64,000 nucleotides of DNA, taken from the NCBI GenBank assembly GCA_005406025.1, contig BGZK01000094.1:1-64000 (forward strand). Direction: 5' to 3'. A program made the translations under genes and the position numbers. The stretch's first letter is position 1; every line of letters begins with the position of its first letter. Below, one piece after another: positions 37,938 to 51,030 of the stretch. The notes under the pieces were generated by a model. It saw nothing but the letters and a program-made list of their open reading frames with translations, did no database searches and was not told where the DNA came from. The stretch comes from Eumeta japonica. Its lineage: Eukaryota > Arthropoda > Insecta > Lepidoptera > Psychidae.

Positions 37938-38258
37938 AAATAAACATAGTTTAAAAATAACTAAAAAACACGCTATTAAAGCACATTAAACTAAAAAGTA
38001 AAAAATAATCCTTAATATGAACTCAAAAAAATAATGAACAATGACGAAATATACTAGTGTTATTGTGGAAAAAGCGTGGGGCGCTTTGTCCCACATTTTT
38101 CGTATATAGAGCAACCCACGCTTTTTCCACAATAACACTAGTATATTTCGTCATTGTTCATTATTTTTTTGAGTTCATATTAAGGATTATTTTTTACTTT
38201 TTAGTTTAATGTGCTTTAATAGCGTGTTTTTTAGTTTTTTTTTAAACTATGTTTATTT
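37938..38258. repeat. Large foldback: ~143-bp inverted repeat arms, 34-bp spacer
   Basis: Left arm 37938-38080, right arm 38115-38258. The only differences I see are one substitution and one added T in a T-run (near 38236-38243). The spacer is GC-richer (GCGCTTTGTCCCACATTTTT...). The near-identity of the arms implies recent origin, gene conversion or ongoing mobility. It looks like a foldback-type MITE or a hairpin-RNA locus. No coding capacity. Confidence 0.9.
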
Positions 38259-38785
38259 CCATTATGATTTCTATCTTATATGTTTCTTTGTTTACTTTTT
38301 TTGAAAATATTTCTATCCGTTATTTATTTCACCTAAGGTTAATTCTCGCTATATTCTTCTTTTTCTTTCTAGTTGTTATTGTTTACATGCGTTTGCTTAA
38401 CAATATTTAATGAAATTCGTACAAAGAGTTATAACATATTAATAGTTAAGTATTTAAAGCCTAATAAATGCTCTTGAATCTATATAGTAGCGTGTTTTGT
38501 GACATCTGAAATTGGATTAACATTCGTTGATTTAACTATCGTATGCATAATGTGCACAGGTACGCCAATATTATTGTTATCCACAAACGCATTTTGTAGC
38601 AAAGTTCCTTATTAAATAGCAACAGACCTTTATTACGGATAAAAAATATGTTTAAGCAACACAAACAGTTACATAAAATGACGTAGCGTTTATGATCGAC
38701 CACGATTGGACACAAGGATTAAAACGAAATTATGTATCGAAAAATTATCGTGAAATTCAAAGCGTAATTTCATGAGGCTTATGTA
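38259..38785. other. AT-rich intergenic DNA
   Basis: No gene or element recognised. Confidence 0.6.
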
Positions 38786-38960
38786 GTTGATTACTCGCGG
38801 CGAAGAGCGGCCCTCCCGGCGACGCCGCACGCCGGCCGGCCGCGCCCGCCGCGCCGCCTGCCGGCGGAATGCCAGGTTACGTAAACGAACGAGGTCGCGG
38901 GCGTGCCATAAAACGAATGCATAAACGCAGCGAAACAAAGAGATGCATTTATCTCCGCCC
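38786..38960. promoter_or_regulatory. Very GC-rich island with Abd-B/Cad-type sites
   Basis: The block CGGCCGGCCGCGCCCGCCGCG is followed by GTTACGTAAACG, GTGCCATAAAACG (reverse TTTATGGC, 38905-38912) and GCATAAACGC. The clustering of TTTAT-type posterior Hox sites beside a GC core suggests a Hox-responsive element. Frames on both strands across it are composition shadows. Confidence 0.35.
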
Positions 38961-40070
38961 CCTAAATAAGATATTCACCTCCATAAACGTTTCCCGCTGC
39001 ACTCATTTAAGCCTGGTTTGTAAGCGGTATGCATATAACAGTCTTCTTAAATGTCACGATGCTTTTAAAATTCCCTTTTTTATATGTGACACGCGGCGCT
39101 GCACATGTAAATGTCTGCCTTCTAGTGTACGAGAAACCAAAAACATATAATAATATGATGTTCATTTCATTACTTATAAGCGTATTTGAATTTTAATTTA
39201 AACATAATTTCCCAAATTAATATCGATGCCCAGTTTTTGAAGCATTCCCGATTATTAAATGTTTTTGCGCTTTATTTTGTAATGCATTAGGTTCTTTTTT
39301 CGTAAACGGATCACCCGAAGGTAAAGATTTCATTGTGCTATCTTATAATATACAGATCTTTAAATAACGTGCCGTAATGTAATAATTTTATCGGAATTCG
39401 GAACAGTTTTTAAAAAGCGATAGCGATTTTTGGTTTTTAGTATGATTTGTGATATAGTTTTTTGATTTTATAAATAACGTTAAAATTCACATTCTTGTTT
39501 TGTTTGATTGAATTCAAATCCTTTTAGTCAAATATAATGTTATATTTTCGATATAATGACAAAAGCTCATGCTAACTTCAATTTGATCATTTCAAATATT
39601 GTTTATTTATCTTTTAAAATTCCAGCTGGCAAAAGAACCTACATTTCGCCACGAGAATGCCACTCCAATGCATTTAGTTATAAAATGTTCATGCATTATC
39701 TGTCGGTGCATCGGTGCATCCGGGCGTAACGACCGGCGCGGCGGCGACGTAGATCGCTGATACTGCACTTCTGCGAATGAGCCATCCGCGAGGCGCGCAC
39801 CGCGGCGTAGGTAACAATTACTGGACTCAGACGTGCCTTTATGTCCGTGCCGTAGGTGTACCTACCTACCCGTATTTATCGTGGCCAAACAATAAACGCA
39901 AGAAGGTAATGATGAAAAGCAATCATTTACTATTTTATTATTTCTTGACTCAATGTTTTCGTTTGTATATGCGTAAGAAAATTTAAAAAATAAAATAATA
40001 ATATCTAACTAATTTACTATGATTAAATATTATTAGAATAATAATAAATTGAGTCCAGTTAAGAACTCAT
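38961..40070. other. AT-rich DNA with one GC-rich island
   Basis: 39640-39810 holds a GC-rich stretch with a tandem CGGTGCAT-type duplication (TCGGTGCATCGGTGCATCC), then ACCGGCGCGGCGGCGACG and GCGAGGCGCGCACCGCGGCG. Candidate regulatory island. No gene. Confidence 0.45.
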
Positions 40071-40077
40071 TGGTTAA

Positions 40078-40165
40078 TTTGATCGTGGACAGGATTTGAA
40101 ACGGTACCTTCTAGATTAAAACAACTTTTGTTGACCACAAAGCCGTAACCGCTGAAAACATACTT
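40078..40165 (-). repeat. tRNA-derived (SINE-like) remnant
   Basis: On the - strand, GCGGTTACGGCTTTGTGGTC leads to GGTACCGTTTCAAATCCTGT. The GTTTCAAATCC resembles a polymerase III B box. The A box is poor and no cloverleaf closes convincingly, so a SINE head is more likely than a tRNA gene. Confidence 0.35.
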
Positions 40166-43100
40166 AATTAATGACGAAACATTACTAATAGTTTAATGTA
40201 AACAACAGACAATGGTACGCTACGGTGGTCAAATGTTAAAAGAGTGCCGTTCTTCAATCCGAACGTACGTACCAGGTTCGGATCTTGATGAAAGCCGATC
40301 TGATCAACGAGTTTCCAACTTATAGCCAAATCAATTTTCTCCATGATGCGAATAATGTATTGAGATGCCGGTTACAAATGTCGTCACATCGGTGACAATG
40401 GATTTTAGCAGCTCCTACTCCACTCTGGGTCAACGTGGAACGATTAAAGTCAATCTACTCAATCGGAAATTATAATACTATGGATGTGCATGCCCCAGCA
40501 GTGAGACATAAAAAACTGAAACGAATAATAATTTTCTAGTGACCATAATTTCTCAAAGTTTAATTTTATGATTTCCAACTATCGCTTTGCTGCCGCTTTT
40601 CCCTTCGACCATATCGTAAACTTATAACTTATTGCTAAGCATGGCTTTATAAACCATTCATAATTTTTTTTTACATGGTCTATATAATTACGGTAGGAAT
40701 ATTAAAACGAGTATACAATAATTTCTGAAGTACAACATATCATTATTCACGACCGATTCGTTTTATAGCAATCATACTAACCGCCCTTCCATTATGTAGG
40801 CACTGTTTATCTGTATGAAATTCTTTTGCAAATGAAAAGCTAAAACCTCATGCACTTCTGGCGCGCGCACGGAACGCGACGAGATCACTCATCGCGCTGA
40901 TCGAAACCCGTAAATATTTTATTGTCTGTCCTTTCGCAGGAAAAGAAAAAAAACGTTACCTCGAAAAATATCCGGAAATACCAGAGAATTTTTCAATCTT
41001 ATTCCTTAAGTGGAACAAACGATAAAAATAAATTTAGTACTTGTGGGCATTTATTGCTGAGATTTCTAGAGTTCTCTCTGCAGAGGGTACGCGCCCATTT
41101 TCCCTTCTCGCTAATGGCGCTCGCTACACATTCGGTGCGGTCTGCATAAAAAAATATACGACATTGTCAACGATTAGAATTAAATATTATTATGTGTTAT
41201 AATAACTTTCGAAATTTTTATATATCTAAAATACAGGCTAAATCCGGGAAAAAATAATAGAATCTGAAAAATAACATGTAATTATACACGCTGACGTCTT
41301 TAAAAAAATTGTTATAGAAAGTTATTTATTTAATTATGACAAAAGTCGTTAAGAAGAAGATAACATAACATAAGGCTTCAAAAAAAGGTCAAACAAGTCT
41401 TGCAATAGAAATATATTGGATAGAATGTTTACGGAAATCAGCAAATCGTTTGTTTTGCGAACCGTCGCTGAAACGGATCGAGGCTTAGGAGCGTGTAGAT
41501 ACGTGAGGCTTCAGCGGCGGACGAATTGAATAAATTAAACGAAATAGACTTTTTACAGCCACCTATCGAAACGTAATCAATAGCAAAGACTGTTTGTATG
41601 TCTATTACTCTAGTAAAACTTAGAAAAAAAAAATATACATATTAAAATACGACATTGTCATCCAAAAACAATGTTTGTGCTTTGGTAAAATTTCCGTGTT
41701 TTACTATTTTTTACACTTTTCATAACGTGGTATATAAATAAATTTATTGTAGTAGGTAGTATCATTCTGGTTACATTTAAAGTATTTTTTTTCATCAATT
41801 TTTATAACAAACCAATCTTGGAAACTGTTTACGACTACCGACTACATTATAATGCAGCCGTCCTATACTAATGATATTAGGTGCCGACAGTTGAATTAAG
41901 TAGATGACGCTAAAGAAATTTATGTTTCCTTGATTATTTTTGTCATGAGTAAGTTATAATAATTAAGAAAATAACTACGCACTCCGTCATACTATTATTG
42001 CATATTAATTTCATTTATGTATTATTTTACTTTGTATTATTAATTTTGTCACAGTTTTATAAATAATTAATTGACCCTTTTTCCTTCCTTAGTCTTATGC
42101 AGATGACATACATTCATAAAAAAATATATTTCCTACATACAAAAATAAATTTAGATAATCCGTATGTTTATATACACATCATCAAATTTGTATTTTCGAT
42201 TTTTAATTTACCTAAAAAGTAAATACAATAATTTTTAAAGGATAGTAAAACACCAGATTACCAATGTTACTCAAATTAGTAAATGGAAATAATCTGATAT
42301 TCTAAGGAATCGAAGTTGAATTAGTATTAAATCGTCGAAAATAATAATTTCTATTTGTACTTACATGTTTGAGAACTTAGCAACTCTAATATAGATTTTC
42401 GCCTGTTCTATATAAATACAACATTTACTTATACAAAATTCTAATACGTAACACTTCAAATGTATATTACATATTAAAATTCTAGTATCGTAACAGATGT
42501 GTAAAGCGAATAGAATTTGATTATCCCATTCACGAGTAAGTTACAAAAACAACTAAAATTTTTCGACCAACGTCAATAAGCCTATATAAAAAAATCCATA
42601 ATTTTAAATACATAGAAATATATCTGTACTACCTATCAACGTCAATTGATTTAGGAGATTCCATAACGTTATTAGTTCAGTTTGAACTCAATCATATTTT
42701 CTATGTAGGTACATATTTACAATGTAACCAAACAAAGAAGGTGTTTCTTCAAATCTTAGCCTTAAATATCACATTCGAACGCACACAGCACGTATAGAAA
42801 TATTAAAAAGATCTTCTGTTCCTTTTATGTTCATCGGGCAATAAAAATATGTGGAAACCTTTTGTACTCACTAGTTAAGCAAATTTATTAACAGAAATCT
42901 TACAATGTATTTTACTACCGTTTCTCGTGTGCGTCGGTTTGTTATGCGTGCGGTAGCTATAGGTGTCTACGCACAAACACATGTAAGTAGACAAGTTTAT
43001 TTAATTTGTCCAAATTCGGAATTGACGATCAGTATTATAATGACTGTAGGGCTGAAATAAAATTAAAATATGTTTTGTGCTTAAATGTGTGTTTCTCATT

Positions 43101-43757
43101 TCTTAATTTGAATATGCATTTTGAAACAAAGCTAATTAATTTTAATTTTTTAATACTATTCGATATTTTATTTAAATTAAACTATTTATTCATCATATGT
43201 TTATAATAGATTCTGATATAAAATATTCATAATGAACCAATTGATTCCATTAACATATAACTACACAATAAGCGAGGCCTTAATGGCGCAGTCGTTTAGA
43301 TAACTATTAAACTAAATATTTCTTTATAATCTAGTGAGGTTGATTGGAAATAATGATAAAAGTACAAGGTGCTGATGGGAACCCGATTTGATAATTTTTT
43401 AACCATAAAATGCAAAATATTAAATTTTGCCTTGCTTAGTTAAATAACACGTAAAAATTAAAATAAGCAAGGAATAAGTAACGTATCATGCATAATAAAA
43501 ATTTATTTTAAAAAAATCAAAAGCTTCTCTTGTCACAAAAAACTATAAACGTATTAAAAGCATTAGCTTATAAAGCGCGTTCATGGTGTATCAGTCCGAC
43601 TGACTATTTATTTTCGTAAGCATCACTGAATTGAAAAAAATAATAAAAGACAGATAGTGTGTTCAGATTGAAGAAAAATCTAGATGTCGCTACACTTAAA
43701 AGTTTTTTTTTATAACACATAAATTGTACAACATGAAAATTAGCCACTATTCGTCTT
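40166..43757. other. AT-rich intergenic DNA
   Basis: No gene recognised. Small GC patches occur at 40858-40900 (GGCGCGCGCACGGAACGCG) and 41460-41520 (CGTCGCTGAAACGGATCGAGG). The frames of 60-75 codons are unsupported. Confidence 0.55.
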
Positions 43758-44143
43758 GAAAAAATACCGGATTAGTGCGAGTTGGGATCGCACACGATTG
43801 TGCAGTGCACAATTGCAAAATTTAAAAATAGCTATTTTTTGAGTTTTTTTTATTTTTTAAGTTTCATTTAGATAATGAAAAACAGTAACAAAAATTAAGA
43901 CAACAAAAACACGTTTTAAAAAAAAAAGAAAAGGTTTTTATACGGAGACCTCTTTAAATTTTTAACGTCATTTAATTTTTATCAATTGCTGTATAGAGGA
44001 AAAAGAAATATAAACTTTGTGAAAATTTCATCTATCTATCTATTACAGTCCATGAGATACGACCCGCTGACAGACAGACAGACGAATAGTGGAGGTTTAA
44101 TAATATGTCCCACAGACATCCTTTGGCTATGGAACCCTAAAAA
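43758..44143 (+). repeat. Near full-length lepidopteran interspersed repeat
   Basis: Starts AAATACCGGATTAGTGCGAG and ends with ATGAGATACGACCCGCTGAC, AGACAGACAGACGAATAG and GGCTATGGAACCCTAAAAA. This is the diagnostic layout of a very common lepidopteran element (family consensus CCAAGTGCGAGTCGGAC ... GACAGACGGACAGACAG ... GGTACGGAACCCTAAAAA). The superfamily is not clear to me. A small palindrome, ATTGTGCAGTGCACAAT, sits near its left end. Confidence 0.7.
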
Positions 44144-45150
44144 TGACGTAACATAAATTTAATTGTCCCTCTTAGTTTTCATATCGAATTGAATTTGCGC
44201 ATATGAACAAAATAATGTAGGTAATAAATTTGTATAAAAATAGGATAATTTTATCTAATAATTTATAAAACTAAGTTGTTTTATTTAAGCAGTCATTATA
44301 AATGTTGACCTTAATTGTAGTTAAGGTTTATATAACTGTTTAGTTAATGTAGATGCAGGCATAAATTTAAAAACAAATTAGGTTCGTAGCCTAGTTTCAG
44401 GTGTCAAATTTTTTTTTTATAAAAACAATTATAATAGAATCAAATAGTTTTCAAATTTGTTATATTTATTTAAACAAACCTTGACGTTTCTATGTCAAAA
44501 AATAGCAAATGTGCATTATTATAATGAATCAGTATTAGTAGGACGCTGCAATGCGGGCTCGACTGCCATAAATACGTTTTCATTTGAATAGTTTTCGTAA
44601 CATTATAACTATGTCTTGCCTATACTGAAATGAGATAATAAGTTCTAATGTGTGAAGGACATATTATTTTATACGCCGATTTATTTTAAAAACTTTATGC
44701 TTGTGAATTGCAAAATAGTATAGATTCTTCTCATTTGGATTTGAAAAGAGATATACCTGTATGGTTTGTGTAATATGTACCATATGATGCGACAAAACCA
44801 AAAAGAACTCGGTTTTAATGCCAGGTGAGTGTAGGGCAACAACTGCATACGAGCGAAGGACATGATACTTTATATATTATTACGCGTTGCCTCTACGTAC
44901 AGATGTCGTGTATTGTCACGAACAGCACGCTTTTTTAAGATGAATCACCACGGAAAAGCCCATCGTATTTTTATATGGATTTTAAAACACACTACTACTC
45001 AGGTGTTTATTAAGAAAATTATTGTTTAATCTTGCAACTTCATCATAGATTTAAAAATCGTCAATTTTTCACGTATCGCTACGCATTAGTTTAAGTGATT
45101 TTGTACATTCAGTGCGTACTGCTTTAAGCCTTCGTGTATGTAACATGTAT
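44144..45150. other. AT-rich intergenic DNA
   Basis: No gene or element recognised. Confidence 0.6.
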
Positions 45151-45173
45151 TTTATACGCGTCTGTCTGCGCAG

Positions 45174-45209
45174 GGTCGCGGCTCGGGCCGGCGCTGTCCT
45201 CGCTAACAG
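45174..45209 (+). other. Candidate 36-nt micro-exon
   Basis: GTCTGTCTGCGCAG ends at 45173 (acceptor) and AACAG|GTGAGG marks a donor at 45210. The 36 nt between are GC-rich, unlike the flanks. The length is a multiple of three and two of three frames are open. It could be a 5' non-coding exon of a distal Abd-B transcript or part of an unrelated transcript. No expression evidence. Confidence 0.3.
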
Positions 45210-46120
45210 GTGAGGCGGCGGCGCCACACAGATCATGCTGCTAAGGTTTGATTTTGGAAATATATTTATATGTAATCTAAATTTTCTAGCACATCATCGG
45301 CTTTTTGCTTTTTATGACATAAAACAATTTTTACGTTTTTTATATAAAAACTTTTGCATATATAAAAAGATTTCTTTTTTTTTTTGTTTTAAACAAAGAA
45401 CCGTATTCTTATACCATGTTCGTTTGATACTATTTTAGTAAATTTTGTATTGTGTAATGTAAAATATACCCATTATCCAGTATTGACACGTACATTATTA
45501 CATCACATAACTCACTTGTAGCACCTGTCTCAAAAGACGCAGACTCGATTAATATTAACACAATATATGTGAACTCACGACTAAACGTGCCTTCTGTCCG
45601 TTTATTAACATTTTTATTGCAAAAACCTGCACCGGCGTCCCTGCGCCGCCTATCCGATTCGCCGCCTTTTCATATTAACTCAATGCCTTAATTTATTGCA
45701 CAAAAATGCATTTAAGCCGTATGATAAAGAATTTAAAAAAAATGCATACAAACATTGTTGTATAAATTGTGTCGTCGACGTCGAACATTTAATGTAGTAA
45801 ATGTCTGGTATTTGTTGAAAAAAATATAATTTACAGTTTTATTGCCGTATGTCGCGTCACAGTTATTCGTTAATATTGCCTTTACATTAAAGAAAAGGCA
45901 ATACCGTCCAGTTCACCACAAATCGTAAAAGCTTCAAAGAACTTGTAAATGCTTTTGAGACTGCGTAGATATCTAGTTCGGATATTCATTTACTTATCAT
46001 GCAGAGTGTATGTATATACATTGCAGGAATATATAACTCGTGTGTTCGTCCTTCGTTCTATGAAACAGTTTCACGTAAGCGAGTCGTAGGAGCTCCTTAG
46101 TGATGCTCCGATCGATGCGT
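45210..46120. other. AT-rich intergenic DNA with a small GC patch
   Basis: 45600-45680 (TTTTTATTGCAAAAACCTGC, CCGGCGTCCCTGCGCCGCC) pairs TTTATTG-type homeodomain sites with a GC-rich core. The rest is unremarkable. Confidence 0.5.
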
Positions 46121-46128
46121 GTCCGCTA

Positions 46129-48484
46129 GGGTGACCGTTTTATATTTAATGTTATCACAATTTTTATGAAAATCTGTATATAGAAAAAGATAATATTTGA
46201 AATAAAAGATTGATGTTCATAGACATTGTTTATCATAATAAGAAATACCATTAAACTTTTATTTTACTCGTTATTTGATATTGTACCGAAACCTAACAAT
46301 TATAAATGTTATTAAACAGAAAAATTATTCAGTAATCTGTACAAAGCTTGGCAACCTTAAATCTCACCTCTTTTAATATTTCAATAGTTGCATTAATGTT
46401 TAAACGTATGATTTTTCTATACGTGTGTTAGTTACCGCTGGACCGTTTATGATGAAATTTTTTTGTGTTTGGTCATAGGTCACTGTATGGTTAAGATTCA
46501 CAAGTAAATTCGATAAATGACTCGATTGATTGAAAAAATACATAGATCTCAATCTACGTATTTTTTCAAATATTTTTTTAACGAATTTTTTTTCATTGTA
46601 AATCAGAACATATGAATTCACCCCAAAATTTCACTTCCCACTTAATATTTTTATATTAATATTTTAAATATTCCCACTTAATATTTTAAATGTATAACTG
46701 ACCGTTAAAGTTTCATGAGAAGTTCATGAATAATTGACCTTCTGAGAATAAATTATACTTATTGTGCTTGTGACAGGTAGGTTGGTACATCATAGGTGAT
46801 ATTCTTGTGAAATTATGTGGCATTTGACGTACGCATATGCGCAAGTTACTGGTGCCGCAGTTTAACTTTTTTTGACATTTCAATTTCTGTTCGCTATGTT
46901 TTTACATATGAAATAATATACTCCACAACGACAATCGAGAAATAGAATTAGTTTTTTTTAAATTTTACTTGGGGCAGCAGAAAATCTCGCAACGAAAAAA
47001 CGTAAAGTTTGGAATATAAAACTCAATATCAAAGTCACTTAGTATATAGTTTATCGAAAAAGTGTTTGCCGGACCCGCTGATAGCAGGCAAGCTAACGTT
47101 CGGGAGAATAACGTCTGCCGAGCTCGCTAGTTTTTAATAATTTACTATTAAAGAGGTGTAAACCTTTTATTTATTATACAGGTCAATCACCACACAGCAG
47201 AAACCTTATTTCGTAAAGTTTGAGAAACACTGCCAGAGTAATTTGTGATTTTGAATATATAGCTTTTTTATATTCATACAATACCTATAAGTTTATTTCA
47301 TCCGTTTTTTATTATTACTGCCTTTTTTATTACGAAAATACTGTTTTTTATAATATTGGACAAGGAATACAAACCTTGTTGAATAATTATGAATATTGGA
47401 TTATATAGCTGGAATGATTCAGTATTTTAATGTTTACACGAAAGTTTGCTAGTCTTGTAGAATAATTAAATTCCATAAATGTAGAACTATGTTATTTGAT
47501 TTTTCAAAGATACTAATGATTTGTGAATAAAAAGACTGACTGTGCCCCATTTCAAGCTAAATTCATATTTACAACAATTATATGATAATTTAATCAATAA
47601 ATTATAGTACACTGCCAATAAAAGCAAAAATTTGATCTCAAATATTAATTACGCAATAATAATTATTGCATATGAAAACGTATCATAAATATTTCTGTTC
47701 GCTTCATGATAAAAGCATTGAGCTATACTAAAACTGCTTACTTATATCGTTTCTATTTGTTGTTGTAAATTAAGAATAATATCACGTTTTAAAATCAAAT
47801 GGCATTGATTGAAGTAGTTCAAGAGCGATTGAAGTAGTTTTTGTTGAAGAAGTTTAACTGTCAAGTGTTTCAACGTATATTCAAGCAGGATTTTAACTCT
47901 AGAAAATTATAAAACTTTTGTTTGAACTTTTTATGAATTCGTGCGTTATAAGGAAATTTTATAAGATCACCTTGTTATCTGTATAACTGTGTATGGAAAT
48001 CTTTTACGTGTACGAGTATCAAGTCAAAGTTAATATCAAATACTTATTTCATTTGCCTTCTAAAACAAAACCAAGTTTCTAAGTCAATATGATCAAATAA
48101 TAAGGCATTATTGCAGCATATTTTTATACTTGAGAAGAACAAGAACAAGAAAAGTCAAGTAAATGAAAATATACGAAAATCGTTAGTTATTACACATATC
48201 ACAAAAAAAAATATGTTTTCATGATTACAAATTGATATTTGCGGTTAGAGTATCGGCCGTGATTTAGGTCAATACATAGGAGAACATTTATTGACTTTTT
48301 GTTCTGAAAATTGGAACCGAAATTATGGTTTCGATAACATGCATACAATATTTGTAAATCACATACCGTCAGTGTGCGAATTGTATTGGCATTTATTTGT
48401 TTTTTTTTTTAATTCGATAAATATAAACATTATCCAACGAAAATGATAAATTTAAGCAAACGCAATTTTCGAAAGTGGTCACCC
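46129..48484. mobile_element. Possible 2.36-kb element with GGGTGACC ends
   Basis: CTAGGGTGACC at 46126-46136 and GGTCACCCTAA at 48477-48487 form an inverted pair: terminal GGGTGACC flanked by TA on both sides. The DNA outside both ends is GC-rich, while the inside is AT-rich, as if an AT-rich element had split one GC-rich island. The TIR match beyond 8 bp is weak and no transposase is visible. Confidence 0.35.
47105..47130 (+). mobile_element. Helitron-like 3' terminus
   Basis: ACGTCTGCCGAGCTCGCTAG followed by T matches the end of the element at 61.6 kb (GCGTCTGCCGGGTCAGCTAG, then T) at 16 of 21 positions. CTAG before a host T is the Helitron 3' rule. The 5' end is not identified. Confidence 0.4.
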
Positions 48485-48660
48485 TAACGCCGAGGCACTC
48501 GTAGATATCGCGGTGCCGATCTATTCCGGGCTCGCACGGATCACGACACGCCCTTGCCGATAGCATCGGCTTTAGAACCGGGCCTATTGGATTCGCATAC
48601 TAAACTAACCGGACCACCAAAGGATTCTGAGCGCGCAGTACCTACTATTTCGATTAGATT
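48485..48660. promoter_or_regulatory. GC-rich island
   Basis: CGCGGTGCCGATCTATTCCG, ATCACGACACGCCCTTGCCG and GAACCGGGCCTATTGG (reverse CCAAT) lie in AT-rich DNA. Candidate regulatory element, possibly the continuation of the island at 46.03-46.13 kb. Confidence 0.3.
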
Positions 48661-49960
48661 TTGATTTCAGATAGAAACTTTCTTCTCCCTGAACATCGAA
48701 ACTGAAATAAAAAGTGTACTTACTCTGTTTCGTGACCACTTGATCTAATAATACACAAATAATGTATTATATAGGCTAGTTCATGCATCTGAAAAACACC
48801 ACAGTCAGCTACGTTCTATTGTTGATCTCCAGCGTATCGTTAAGAAGAAGATAGCTCTGAGCGGCGGACAAATAGTAGAGCTTCACTAATGAACAATCGT
48901 GACTCCATTATAATGAAAAAGTGCATACGAAGGGGAATTGAACGTTACTGATGCATCTAAGTATACATATGCATTTAAAAATAAAATACTAAAGCTGCAA
49001 TTTGTACACATTTTAATAGTTAATTATTATGTAACATTTATAAATTTTGAATTACTGTTTCTATAGAGAAGTTAAACATTAGATCTCGTCATATTGTATT
49101 TTTTTTAAAGAAATGTAAAATTCAAGTGAGAATTATTTCAACTGAATTTTTATCGTTTTATATGTTTAAACATCCATAATGACGTATTGACATGCTGCGA
49201 CTTAAAATAATTCTACAATAAGAGCTGCTTTAAGAAAGCTCCCAAAAGAGGTTTCAGTGCAGCGGACTGTCAAAACAATACAGGCAGATAAAAAAGTATT
49301 TTTTGTAATCAATGTTTGCACGTTCCCTTTCAATGCAGGTATTAAATTAAGTTCACTTTAACTAAGGAAATTTAAACAATTCTGAATTATTAAGAATGTT
49401 CGTGATTTAAATTTTTATCCAATTACTAAAAGGGATCGGGATCGATATCGGTCTTGTAATTTGTCTGACATGGATATACACCACGATCGAGACCCTAAAT
49501 GAGCTGAAGCAGAGATCCAACTAAGATTGAGTTTTTTGCCCATTCTTCTCATGGTCAATCAGCATTTGGAATGGGTGGTAATGTTAATGTCGAAAACAGT
49601 TGCTTATGGCGCATTTTAAGTGTAATTTGTATTACCTACAAAATAAATATATTTTGGATTTGATTTGAAGATAAGTATTAGAATTAGGATCGGAAATTCG
49701 AAGCTTATTTACGTGCGTACAAAAAAATCGTCATCGGGACGTTGGTTTATGCTAAAATTTGTTTTCTTTTTCTATTCTACTGAATATGTAATATTATTTG
49801 TATACATAGTTATAATCGAAAGTCACAAGTATGTAGGAATACAATTACAATGTAACTATAAAAACAAGATCGAATGTTTCGCTGCGATGCTTCTAAGGAA
49901 TCGCATATTGAATTACATATTAATTTAAAAAAAAAAAAAACCAAAAATTAGGAAAACAGA
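48661..49960. other. AT-rich DNA with a possible LINE 3' end
   Basis: 49430-49665 (GGGATCGGGATCGATATCGG, later GCCCATTCTTCTCATGGTCA, GGAATGGGTGGTAATG, ending in TAAATATATTTTGGATTTGA) is like a lepidopteran LINE or repeat 3' untranslated region. The 87-codon frame at 49665-49928 ends in a poly-A run and is not called. Confidence 0.4.
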
Positions 49961-49964
49961 TTAG

Positions 49965-50260
49965 GTACAATAGAACAACCTTAATGAGAGCGGCGCTACG
50001 GCGGGCGGAGTCGCCGTCGTAGGCGGGGGGCCGGGGCGCGGGCGGCGGGCGCGGGCGCGGGCGATGTGTCCCGGCTTAGAATTGCAAATGAATCGGCCGT
50101 TTATTCCAGTGTCGTAAAGCGCGGGATATGATCCCGTCAGTTTTCGCGCCATTAACCCGGTGCACCGGACCGCGCCGATCGCCTCGCCTCTCGCCGCCTC
50201 TCTTATAAACATGTCCGACCGGCTACACAAACAACTTGGTACTTTGTCCTCCGCCACATG
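49965..50260. promoter_or_regulatory. Very GC-rich island
   Basis: GGCGGGGGGCCGGGGCGCGG followed by CGGCCGTTTATTCCAG, TTTCGCGCCATTAACCC, CTTATAAACATG. It contains homeodomain-type sites (TTTATTC, CATTAAC) and E2F-like TTTCGCGCC. The 119-codon reverse frame and 96-codon forward frame show no domain and are considered composition-driven. Confidence 0.35.
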
Positions 50261-51030
50261 TACTCGCATATCTACGTCGATGTATTGTTTCGCGGCTGTG
50301 CTTTTGTGTAACGTGTACATTGTATTACAAGACGTGACGTGTATGGGAATATACTACTTGATGGTCGTTTTTTTCCTTTATATAATGGTTTTTAAGATAA
50401 ATTTCAATCTCATATTTGCGCGTTTGGCCCAAATCCAACGTCCTTTTTGAAAATTAATATACGCAATGAAGTTATTATGCGATCAGAGCAGCTGGTTGCA
50501 TTAGGAATTTCAGGAATTCTAGTGCGTCATTTGCGCTTTAGTTTTTATGTGATTAAGATTACTATCCCGGACGTTTGAGAGACAACTAGAGAGCGGTATT
50601 AGTTTTTTGAAACAGATAGGCCGCTTATTTCTCATTTTCGTATTTAGTTAGTAGAATTATAAATAAATAATTCTGAGATATAATAACGCTATCATTTCGC
50701 TAGCACTACGCTCTCGCCAAGAAAGAGGGATATAAGGAAAATATATTGGAAGATTACTAGTTGAATAATTTACAATTACAGTTAGTATAGTAGTATTGTT
50801 GTGACTGTTAATTATAAAAAATTGAATATTATTTAGTCGAAATTAATACTATGATTGTAATACAGGCCTCTAATTTTATATATAATGTATCTACAATTTA
50901 CATTTTTTATAAAAATATTCGTTAACATATTACTGTAATTTAATGTGGAATGGACACTCATTAATTTCGACACTCAACTATATTCCTCCAAGCAGACATT
51001 ATCATTTCTTTCCTATCTAGTACACATTAG
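50261..51030. other. AT-rich intergenic DNA
   Basis: No gene or element recognised. Confidence 0.6.

Noticed and set aside
49961..50320. 119-codon reverse frame and overlapping 96-codon forward frame
   Set aside because: Both lie on a very GC-rich island where stops are rare. The proteins show no domain, signal or family similarity.
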